A stretch of 13,410 nt of DNA from JBAYFX01 sp041666965 (GTDB taxonomy: Bacteria; Patescibacteriota; Microgenomatia; UBA12405), in NCBI GenBank assembly GCA_041666965.1, contig JBAYFX010000024.1, forward strand, positions 1-13,410, given 5' to 3'. Shown piece after piece: positions 6,427 through 12,244 of this stretch (the stretch's first letter is position 1; each line of letters begins with the position of its first letter). Position numbers and translations under genes: made by a program. The notes under the pieces were generated by a model, which worked only from the letters and a program-made list of their open reading frames with translations, was not told where the DNA came from and did not search any database.

Positions 6427-7149
6427 ATGAAAAACATAATTATGGTAGCTGGGTTGTTAATCGCGGCAGTGTTTTTACTGCCGTTTAGATTAGTTAACTG
6501 GGGCAAGGTAGCCTGGCAGCCGGCGGAAACGGTGACAGTGACTGGAGAAGCAAAAACCCAGGTGGCTAATCAATTGGCAACATTCACTGCCGGAATTGAC
6601 GTAATAAATAACGATAAAAATGAGGCAACAAAAGAGATTAATACTAAAATGGAGGAATTAGTAAAAGCAGCCAAAGACTTTGGAATTGAAGAAAAAGATA
6701 TAACAACCCAGAATTTAAGCTATTATCAGCAGGAGGAAAGTTATTATGAGGGGGGAGTTCAGAAATTTCGAAAAGGACAGTGGCGGGTGAGCAGTTCGAT
6801 TGAAATGAAACTGCGAAATATTGAAAAAGCGACGGAATTGGCAGGAATTTTGGCTAACAGTGGGGCAAACAATGTCTACGGACCAAATTTTCAATTGGAT
6901 GACACTGGAGAGGCGGAAAATGGATTGTTTGACGGGGCCATGACTCAGGCTAAGGCTAAAGCGGAAATTGCGGCTAAGGCGGCCGGGAGGAGCTTGGGGA
7001 AGGTAATAAGTGTGAGCGAGGGAATTCAAAACGGAACGGTTGTTCCGATGTATCGGTCGATGGCAGAGGGCGGGGGCGGCGGAACACCAATGGAACCGGG
7101 AAGCGGGACGGTGTATAAAACTGTAACTGTAGTCTATGAACTGAGGTAA
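6427..7149 (+). CDS. SIMPL domain-containing (DUF541) membrane-anchored protein
   Basis: A 240-residue protein with a single N-terminal hydrophobic helix (about 4-23, IIMVAGLLIAAVFLLPFRLV) as signal anchor, then a SIMPL domain from about 34 to the end. Family features are the opening strand ETVTVTGEAKTQVANQLATFT, the helix with N-x-x-x-A-x-x-x-x-N around 61-80, ITTQNLSYY (92-100), and the Q-A-K-A-K-A-x-x-A-A-K-A-A-G helix (174-187) followed by LGKVISVSEG. A glycine/proline-rich loop (214-227) precedes the final strand YKTVTVVYELR. SIMPL proteins are extracytoplasmic and form large oligomers in studied members (for example BP26 of Brucella); the molecular role is unknown. It has its own promoter and is probably monocistronic or transcribed with the next small gene. 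Confidence 0.9.
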   Translation: MKNIIMVAGLLIAAVFLLPFRLVNWGKVAWQPAETVTVTGEAKTQVANQLATFTAGIDVINNDKNEATKEINTKMEELVKAAKDFGIEEKDITTQNLSYYQQEESYYEGGVQKFRKGQWRVSSSIEMKLRNIEKATELAGILANSGANNVYGPNFQLDDTGEAENGLFDGAMTQAKAKAEIAAKAAGRSLGKVISVSEGIQNGTVVPMYRSMAEGGGGGTPMEPGSGTVYKTVTVVYELR

Positions 7150-7158
7150 TGCTATAAT
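7150..7158 (+). promoter_or_regulatory. Extended -10 promoter of the small membrane protein gene
   Basis: TGC-TATAAT (7150-7158) is a perfect extended -10, and it overlaps the end of the SIMPL gene region. The ATG at 7165 comes 6 nt after the hexamer, again predicting a leaderless mRNA. No good -35 is seen, as is common with extended -10 sites. Confidence 0.6.
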
Positions 7159-7164
7159 CGGCGC

Positions 7165-7392
7165 ATGAATAGAGAGGAAGCAGTTCGTTTAAGAAGAGCG
7201 GTGTTTCGTCGAGAAAAGGTAATTAGCTTGGTTGAGGGGGCGGGAAATATGGTTATAATCGGTGGAGCGACGGCAGGGTACGCTTTTTGGGCAGTGGGAA
7301 GAACGGACTTGGCAGCTGCTCTGGGAATGGGGGTGGCGGCGGTAACTGGAGTGATGGGTTGTAGGCAATACAGAAAGCAGATAGGTGGGTAA
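7165..7392 (+). CDS. Small protein with two predicted membrane helices, unrecognised
   Basis: A 75-residue protein, family not recognised. The basic N-terminus (residues 1-20, many Arg) would stay in the cytoplasm. Two hydrophobic, small-residue segments follow, about 24-46 (GAGNMVIIGGATAGYAFWAV) and 49-66 (AAALGMGVAAVTGVMG), then a basic tail CRQYRKQIGG, so both ends should face the cytoplasm. The dedicated extended -10 box six bases upstream supports the ATG chosen and that the gene is expressed. It sits between a SIMPL protein and the radical SAM cassette; no link to either is evident. Confidence 0.65.
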   Translation: MNREEAVRLRRAVFRREKVISLVEGAGNMVIIGGATAGYAFWAVGRTDLAAALGMGVAAVTGVMGCRQYRKQIGG

Positions 7393-7459
7393 AGAATATC
7401 GGTATAAAAAATGATTGGGACACATGTCTATAAGGATCAATCAGAGGGTGAAATAGTAA

Positions 7460-7543
7460 ATGGAAATATGGGAGCTAGAAGAGTACAATTTGGTGCTTTT
7501 AAAAGTAGTTAATGGGAGAAAACATAGGTTCAATGACAAGTGA
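7460..7543 (+). CDS. Possible 27-residue peptide upstream of and overlapping the radical SAM gene
   Basis: A short ORF, MEIWELEEYNLVLLKVVNG followed by RKHRFNDK, preceded in frame by two stops (TAG TAA ATG), so the ATG is its only start. GAGGG at 7444-7448 is a plausible Shine-Dalgarno at 11 nt. The main support is the junction: its stop TGA overlaps the GTG start of the radical SAM gene as GTGA, and that gene has no ribosome-binding site of its own and no other start (an in-frame TGA lies at 7534-7536). So this peptide may be translated to couple expression, or may itself be a substrate or leader peptide. It is unrecognised and short enough to be chance. A second short ORF (7411-7512) overlaps it in another frame. 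Confidence 0.35.
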   Translation: MEIWELEEYNLVLLKVVNGRKHRFNDK

Positions 7544-8577
7544 AAATTAATAAAATAAACTCTTTTTGGTTAATTTTAAATAACGTTTGCAACAATCGTT
7601 GTCAATTTTGTTATTTAAAAGAAGCAAAGTTAGAGGGAACTAGTGAAATGAGTTTAGGATATGCTCGGGATTTGGCTGAAAAAATGAAAAAAGCGGGTGC
7701 GAGTAATTGCATATTAATTGGTGGGGAACCGACGTTGTATAAAGATTTAGTAAAATTGATTGAGACTTTAAAGCATTTAGAGATTGACGCAACTTTGGTT
7801 ACTAACGGAAGAAGGTTGTCTAATGTTGACTATACAAAAAATATAATTCACGCTGGGTTAGATAGGGTAGTGGTTTCAGTAGAAGGTTGGGATAAGGAAA
7901 GTCATAATTTGATTACCGGAGCCCGGAGTTTTAAAGAAACAGAAGTTGGGATTAAAAACGCTTTAAATTTAGGAATTAAAACCGAAACCTTAACCACCAT
8001 ATCAACCTTAAATTGTAATAATTTGGAGGGAATATACAGATTGCTTACTTCTTGGGGTGTGAAAACTATTGATTTTAATTTTGCTATTCCCCAGCTGAAT
8101 GAAAAATCACAAGCTGAATGGACTTATACACCAAATTTGGCTAAAGCTGTTGAAAACGTAGAAAAGTTGTATTTAAAAGTGATAAGTGAAGGCAGGGGGC
8201 AGTTGGGCATTACTGGGACAGTACCTTTATGCTTATTTAATCAAAAAATTGTTGAGGAATTAATGGATAAAGGTTGGGTAAATTTTGGTTGCCATATGTA
8301 TTGGGGGACAGGGATTGCCTTTGATGGTAGTGGTAGTATTTTGCCTTGCACTCATTTTGCTGGATATGGAATTGGAGAGAAAAATATTAATGTTGAAGGG
8401 AAGTCTAAGGTAACAGATTTTGTTAAGTTTTCTAACAGTGGTTTAGCATATAAATTTAGGAAAAAATTGTTCAAATATCCGACAAAAAAATGTGTTGAGT
8501 GTAAATATTGGGGTTATTGTGTTGGCGGATGTCCCTTATTGTGGCTAGACAAAAATCCAGATGATATAATCTCTTAA
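7540..8577 (+). CDS. Radical SAM protein with SPASM-type C-terminus, possible peptide-modifying enzyme
   Basis: A 345-residue radical SAM enzyme. C17, C21 and C24 (CNNRCQFC) bind the SAM-cleaving [4Fe-4S] cluster, and GGEPTLY (61-67) is the SAM-binding motif, in a beta/alpha barrel of about 200 residues. The C-terminus fits the SPASM pattern: C251-x13-G-x4-C270 and then C318-x2-C321-x5-C327-x3-C331 (CVECKYWGYCVGGC). The seventh SPASM cysteine is absent; the protein ends 14 residues after C331. C231 is an extra candidate ligand. SPASM enzymes often modify peptides (RiPP maturases, sulfatase maturases, PqqE-like). It starts at GTG overlapping a tiny ORF and is followed immediately by a 49-codon ORF. 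No RRE/PqqD-like domain is seen. The gene is much more AT-rich (32-35% GC in sampled stretches) than the nucleotide genes. Confidence 0.85.
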   Translation: MKINKINSFWLILNNVCNNRCQFCYLKEAKLEGTSEMSLGYARDLAEKMKKAGASNCILIGGEPTLYKDLVKLIETLKHLEIDATLVTNGRRLSNVDYTKNIIHAGLDRVVVSVEGWDKESHNLITGARSFKETEVGIKNALNLGIKTETLTTISTLNCNNLEGIYRLLTSWGVKTIDFNFAIPQLNEKSQAEWTYTPNLAKAVENVEKLYLKVISEGRGQLGITGTVPLCLFNQKIVEELMDKGWVNFGCHMYWGTGIAFDGSGSILPCTHFAGYGIGEKNINVEGKSKVTDFVKFSNSGLAYKFRKKLFKYPTKKCVECKYWGYCVGGCPLLWLDKNPDDIIS

Positions 8578-8727
8578 ATGACTGCGGGAAATCCAATAGA
8601 AGTACTAACAAACAGAAAAGTTTCTACGAATTTACCTAAGGTAGAACCTGGTTTACGGCCACTTTTTAAAGCACGCAAACATCAAGAAAATATAGGATGT
8701 GACTGTCGAGGTTACAAGGACGATTAA
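8578..8727 (+). CDS. 49-residue peptide ending in a Cys-x-Cys motif, candidate RiPP precursor
   Basis: The ORF starts with an ATG directly abutting the TAA of the radical SAM gene (TAAATG), in the same frame, and ends at TAA 8725-8727. The peptide opens MTAGNPIEVLTNRKV, has a Pro/Lys/Arg-rich middle (NLPKVEPGLRPLFKARKH) and ends GCDCRGYKDD, with C41 and C43 the only cysteines. Length, position directly behind a SPASM radical SAM enzyme and the short Cys/Gly/Tyr-bearing tail fit a precursor with an N-terminal leader and C-terminal core. This is inference; I recognise no known precursor family. The alternative is that it is the former C-terminus of the enzyme, split off by a stop codon, which would restore cysteines to a SPASM domain lacking one. 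A protein this short could also be an unrelated small conserved protein. Confidence 0.5.
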   Translation: MTAGNPIEVLTNRKVSTNLPKVEPGLRPLFKARKHQENIGCDCRGYKDD

Positions 8728-8750
8728 TCACCGCATAATAGTCGGGTGAT
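8727..8750 (+). other. Inverted repeat after the radical SAM cassette
   Basis: ATCACC (8727-8732) and GGTGAT (8745-8750) are perfect 6-bp arms around a 12-nt loop, beginning in the stop codon of the 49-codon ORF. There is no following T-run, so it is a weak terminator candidate or an operator upstream of dcd. Confidence 0.3.
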
Positions 8751-8763
8751 ATAGAGTGTGTGA

Positions 8764-8792
8764 TTGTTGGATGACCAGAAAGCCGATAAATT
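8764..8792 (+). promoter_or_regulatory. Putative promoter of dcd-thyX-tmk, leaderless arrangement
   Basis: TTGTTG (8764-8769), 17 nt, then TAAATT (8787-8792), then 6 nt to the ATG at 8799. Hexamer matches are modest (3 and 4 of 6), but the spacing is identical to the stronger promoters in this window. The AGGAG at 8793-8797 is only 1 nt from the ATG and too close to act as a normal Shine-Dalgarno for it. Confidence 0.45.
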
Positions 8793-8798
8793 AGGAGA

Positions 8799-9365
8799 AT
8801 GATTTTGACCGATAGGGATATTAAGACTAGGGTGAAGACTGATTTGGGAATTGAACCGTTTGAGGCAAGTTGCGTTCAGCCCTCTAGCTATGATCTTCAC
8901 CTAATGAGTGAAGTATTGGTCTTTGATAACTATCAGGCATCGGAGATTGATGTTCGACAAAAAATTGACGTAACAAGGAAGGTGAATATTGAAGACAGTG
9001 GTTTTGTGGTTCACCCTGGTGAATTTATTTTAGGTTCGACGACTGAAAAATTTAAAATTCCCTTGGACTTGGCTGGAAAGTTGGAGGGGAAAAGTTCATT
9101 GGGGCGGCTAGGGTTACTGATTCACGCTACAGCGGGATTTGTGGACCCCGGTTTTGAGGGACAACTTACTTTTGAAATAACAAATGTTTCCCGGTTGCCA
9201 ATTAGAATTTATGGAGGAATGAAAGTGGCCCAAATATGTTTTTTAACCATGAGTGGTGTGGTGGAAATTGGATATGGAGATAAAAGACTTGGGAGTAAGT
9301 ATGGGGGGCAGTTGGGGCCAACTCCTAGTATGGGTTACTTGAATTTTGTGAAAGATGAAAGTTAA
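8799..9365 (+). CDS. dcd: dCTP deaminase, probably bifunctional dCTP deaminase/dUTPase type
   Basis: Dcd deaminates dCTP to dUTP; the bifunctional type goes on to dUMP. The 188-residue protein begins MILTDRDI, the family's usual start, supporting the ATG at 8799. The active-site block is GKSSLGRLGLLIHATAGF (97-114) with VDPGFEG next and the catalytic Glu126 in QLTFEITN. The tail SKYGGQLGPTPS (166-177) closes over the nucleotide. The H-A-T-A-G-F wording and the tail resemble the bifunctional actinobacterial/archaeal enzymes more than the E. coli monofunctional one (which has HVTAHRIDPGW); bifunctionality is therefore inferred. No separate dUTPase gene is seen in the window, which fits. The gene overlaps thyX by 11 bp, delivering product straight to the next step. 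Confidence 0.93.
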   Translation: MILTDRDIKTRVKTDLGIEPFEASCVQPSSYDLHLMSEVLVFDNYQASEIDVRQKIDVTRKVNIEDSGFVVHPGEFILGSTTEKFKIPLDLAGKLEGKSSLGRLGLLIHATAGFVDPGFEGQLTFEITNVSRLPIRIYGGMKVAQICFLTMSGVVEIGYGDKRLGSKYGGQLGPTPSMGYLNFVKDES

Positions 9366-10068
9366 ATTATTGTCATACACTAAGAACGCTCAGCAGGTAT
9401 GTGCGGCGGCAATTCGCCAGTGTTATTCACCGATTGGGGCTAAGGAATTAACCCGACGCCAGAGTCAGGAGGAAATTAAAAAACTGATTGAAATGGTGTT
9501 AGGTTCTGGACACACTTCAACACTTGAGCACGCCAGTTTTACTTTTGCTGTTGAAGGGGTAAGCCGGGTAACGGAAATTCAGTTAATTCGGCACCGATTG
9601 GCATCATTTTCAATTCAATCGGGAAGGTATTTAAAAAGGGGAGGGGCGAAATATGTAATACCCAAAGAAGTGGCGGTTAACAAAGAAATTTTAAAAAAGT
9701 GGAAAAAGATTTTGGTGGAAGTAAACAAATTATATTTGGAGGCTACCGAGGCGGGGATAAAGGCTGAGGACGCTCGGTATTTACAACCCCAGTCACTTGA
9801 GACAAAAATAGCATTTACCATGAACGCCCGAGAGCTTCTACACTTTTTTGAAAAAAGATTGTGCCTGAGAGCTCAGTGGGAGATAAGGGAGATGGCGGGG
9901 GAAATGTTTAAACTGGTTCGGAGTAAAGCACCTCTGATTTTTGCCCACGCGGGAGCAACGTGCCTTACTCAAAAAATGTGCTGGGAGGGGAAGATGAGCT
10001 GCGGCAGGTATGAAAAAATACCGGGAGCAGTGTTACAATCTCGAATAACTCAAAATGGAAAGGGGTAA
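9355..10068 (+). CDS. thyX: ThyX, flavin-dependent thymidylate synthase
   Basis: ThyX methylates dUMP to dTMP using methylene-tetrahydrofolate, FAD and NAD(P)H, releasing tetrahydrofolate. The 237-residue protein has the ThyX signature RHR (79-81) followed by seven residues and S89 within RHRLASFSIQSGRY. The FAD/dUMP block near the C-terminus is also present: FTMNARELLHFFEKRLC (154-170) and AQWEIREMAGEMF. Three cysteines in the tail (C203, C209, C216) could bind a metal, as seen in some ThyX relatives; unproven here. The start ATG overlaps the end of dcd by 11 bp, and its own end overlaps the kinase gene by 14 bp, so the three are almost certainly co-translated. No thyA-like or folA-like gene occurs in the window. 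Confidence 0.96.
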   Translation: MKVKLLSYTKNAQQVCAAAIRQCYSPIGAKELTRRQSQEEIKKLIEMVLGSGHTSTLEHASFTFAVEGVSRVTEIQLIRHRLASFSIQSGRYLKRGGAKYVIPKEVAVNKEILKKWKKILVEVNKLYLEATEAGIKAEDARYLQPQSLETKIAFTMNARELLHFFEKRLCLRAQWEIREMAGEMFKLVRSKAPLIFAHAGATCLTQKMCWEGKMSCGRYEKIPGAVLQSRITQNGKG

Positions 10069-10840
10069 ATTCGTGGCTGTTTATGGGGCTAACAATTTAG
10101 GTAAGTCAACGGCCCTGAAAGGCTTGGAGGAAAGACTGAAGTGTGATGGGTGGACGGTTTTGAGGGTTAAATATCCAGATTACAGTTTACCCAAAGGAAT
10201 AAGAATTAACGCATATTTGAGGTTAGGTAATCCGGAGGGATTGACGGCAGACCAGGCACAGGATTTATACGCTCAAAATAGGTGGGAAAGACAGCCAGCT
10301 TTGTTGGCGGATTTGGGTCGAGGAGTGACAGTGCTGGCGGAAGATTATGTGGGGACAGGTATGTGTTGGGGGCAGGCATTAGGGGTAACGCTAAAAAAAC
10401 TAATTGATTATAATCAAGGATTATTGAAACCGGATTTGGCAATATTACTTGACGGAAATAGGTTTGTTAGCGGAATTGAACCAGGTCATAAACTTGAATC
10501 AGATAGCCAAAAGTGGAATGAAGTGAGAAGATTACATCAGGAATTGGCGATGAGGGAAAGATGGTATGTGGTGGGGGCTAACCAGGAGCCGAGTAAAGTA
10601 GTTGATGATTTAATGATGGTGTTTGATGGTGTGCTGGTGGGGTACGAAGGTCCAAAGCCGTTTTGTTTTGATTTACCAAGAATTAGAGGGGTATCGGTAG
10701 GAAGTGTGGAGAAAAATTTGTCTTGTTTTCGAGAGGTATGTACTCGACCTTGGGCGGATTGTAATTACAGAATTAAAGGGTTGGGGGATCAGAATGAGTG
10801 GAGAAGATGTGCCGATAAGCCAAGGCGGAAGCTCGATTAA
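10055..10840 (+). CDS. Thymidylate-kinase-like P-loop protein with C-terminal Cys extension
   Basis: A 261-residue P-loop kinase resembling dTMP kinase. The Walker A loop is GANNLGKST (11-19), in place of the usual G-x-D-G-x-G-K-S/T. RVKYPDYS (37-44) matches the substrate strand, and AQNRWERQP (73-81) the helix that usually reads F-A-A-x-R. The D-R-Y/W motif of Tmk becomes EDY (96-98). LDGNRFVSGIEPGHKLE (132-148) corresponds to the lid region. About 60 extra residues follow (from about 200), with C224, C229, C236 and C252, absent from standard Tmk of about 210 residues. Position directly behind thyX with a 14-bp overlap supports phosphorylation of dTMP to dTDP. The changed loops leave room for another deoxynucleoside monophosphate kinase, so I give no symbol. 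Confidence 0.75.
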   Translation: MERGKFVAVYGANNLGKSTALKGLEERLKCDGWTVLRVKYPDYSLPKGIRINAYLRLGNPEGLTADQAQDLYAQNRWERQPALLADLGRGVTVLAEDYVGTGMCWGQALGVTLKKLIDYNQGLLKPDLAILLDGNRFVSGIEPGHKLESDSQKWNEVRRLHQELAMRERWYVVGANQEPSKVVDDLMMVFDGVLVGYEGPKPFCFDLPRIRGVSVGSVEKNLSCFREVCTRPWADCNYRIKGLGDQNEWRRCADKPRRKLD

Positions 10841-10887
10841 GAGGTAATATCGATGGTAGCGTAGATGATAAATAGATCAAAATAGTG

Positions 10888-10893
10888 TAAAAT
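10888..10893 (+). promoter_or_regulatory. -10 box of the triple-HTH gene, leaderless arrangement
   Basis: TAAAAT (10888-10893) is followed by six bases (CCGCGG) and the GTG at 10900. The constant 6-nt gap supports GTG as the start of both transcript and protein. No clear -35 is visible. Confidence 0.5.
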
Positions 10894-10899
10894 CCGCGG

Positions 10900-12240
10900 G
10901 TGAATTCAAATAATAGAGAAAATGGAACTAATGGGGCATTTTTTCAAATGGAGGACTTTAGAAGTGAAATAGGGGAGTTGCCTAATTATCGCTTAAGGGC
11001 AAGACAAGGTGATCTTCGGTACAAAGGAGATGGATGGAGGCGTGTTGTTACTTTTGTTCCAGATGTTGACGGTTTTTTTACTTGGGGGAATAAGATGGAA
11101 TTACTGGTAGCCCAGATGACAGATGAAGCGTTAAAAATTGGAGTTGATGGGTGGCGGGTAACAGAAGAAACGAGTGGGGGGTTAAGGGGCCAGATAAGTG
11201 ATTATGTTTATAATCACTGGGATCCGTCGTTGAGGGGTGCGGAAATGGTTTTACATGATCAATTGGAATTAAAGAGGGGAGAATGGTTAGTAGATAATTT
11301 AGTTGATGTGGCCAATAAAGATGGTTGGGTTGTCCATAATCCAGGGAACATTGAACCTTATGGCGGCAGATCTGCTCCTTTTCAGGATATACAAGAATTG
11401 ATCGGAAAATTTGGTATCGACGCTGTTTTAGAAAGAATTATTTTATTCAAACGTCCAAGAATGTTATTGGCGGGGTTAAGGGCTGCTGGAGTGTTTGCTC
11501 CTGAATTGTCGTTTTATGAAATTGGTCGCAAAGCAGAGATTAGTCAGGAAACGATGTTTGCAAATTTGAAAATGGGAGTAAGAGAACTGAAACGATCTCT
11601 TTTGGGTAGTAGTAACGAGAAACCCGTTGATATGCTTGACTTAGTTGGAGCGGTTGATCGAGCCTTAAAAGGCTTGAGTTTATTAAAAACGGATAATGGA
11701 TTATTGGACAGTAGTGCTATTCGGGTGGTGGTGTGGAAAATGTTGGGACAATTAACAGAAGTTGATAAAGATCGATTTTGGCAGCAATTAACGGATAGGG
11801 AAAAAGAAGTACTTGATGTGGTTTTAAATCTAAAAGACGAAGATGGAAATTTATTGTGCTTAGATAATGTTGGCAGAAAATTGGGCGTAAGCACTTGTGT
11901 GGCATATTCTGTTTTGGAAATTGCTGATAGGATTTTGACGGGAAAAGATAAGAGGTTGGTAGGTTGGGACGGAACTGTAATGCTACATAGAGCATATCCT
12001 GTACCAATTATTGAGATATTACCCCAGGTGGAAAAAAGATGGGGAGAAATTATGAATAAATTGACTTTGACGCAACAGGAGGTAATGAATTTCTTGAGAT
12101 ACCCGGACCAAAAGGGAAGGTATCCTGTCCTGAGTGACATTGAAGCAAGGTTTGGTGACCAGTCAACAAATTGGTTGATGTATTTACGTGGTTTGAGAGC
12201 AAAATTATCTAACATTATTAAGGTAGTTGGATTAGAATAA
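10900..12240 (+). CDS. Unrecognised 446-residue protein with three helix-turn-helix-like segments
   Basis: No named family recognised. The N-terminal third (1-150) has no clear motif. Three segments look like sigma-70 region-4 style or related helix-turn-helix units: about 203-235 (FYEIGRKAEISQETMFANLK), 297-347 (LTDREKEVLDVVL, then LDNVGRKLGVSTCVAYSVLE) and 388-437 (LTLTQQEVMNFL, then LSDIEARFGDQSTNWLMYL). The opening LT-x-R/Q-E-x-E/V-V of the second and third is typical of region 4 and LuxR-like modules. It may be a DNA-binding regulator or phage-type sigma-like factor. No sigma region 2 is evident. GTG 10900 is favoured by the -10 box six bases before it; an ATG at codon 17 is an alternative. 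It lies between the dTTP genes and glyA and its last codons hold the glyA -10 box. Confidence 0.7.
   Translation: MNSNNRENGTNGAFFQMEDFRSEIGELPNYRLRARQGDLRYKGDGWRRVVTFVPDVDGFFTWGNKMELLVAQMTDEALKIGVDGWRVTEETSGGLRGQISDYVYNHWDPSLRGAEMVLHDQLELKRGEWLVDNLVDVANKDGWVVHNPGNIEPYGGRSAPFQDIQELIGKFGIDAVLERIILFKRPRMLLAGLRAAGVFAPELSFYEIGRKAEISQETMFANLKMGVRELKRSLLGSSNEKPVDMLDLVGAVDRALKGLSLLKTDNGLLDSSAIRVVVWKMLGQLTEVDKDRFWQQLTDREKEVLDVVLNLKDEDGNLLCLDNVGRKLGVSTCVAYSVLEIADRILTGKDKRLVGWDGTVMLHRAYPVPIIEILPQVEKRWGEIMNKLTLTQQEVMNFLRYPDQKGRYPVLSDIEARFGDQSTNWLMYLRGLRAKLSNIIKVVGLE
12209..12238 (+). promoter_or_regulatory. Promoter of glyA inside the end of the upstream gene, leaderless arrangement
   Basis: CTAACA (12209-12214), an 18-nt spacer and TAGAAT (12233-12238) lie in the final codons of the triple-HTH gene. 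Six bases (AATAAA) separate the -10 from the ATG at 12245. Confidence 0.5.
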
Positions 12241-12244
12241 TAAA

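Noticed and set aside
7411..7512. A 33-codon ORF beginning MIGTHVYKDQ, overlapping the 27-codon ORF in another frame, just after TATAAA
   Set aside because: No ribosome-binding site, -10 only 2 nt from the ATG, and no coupling to the next gene, whereas the 27-codon ORF has a stop-start overlap with the radical SAM gene. Conservation could overturn this.
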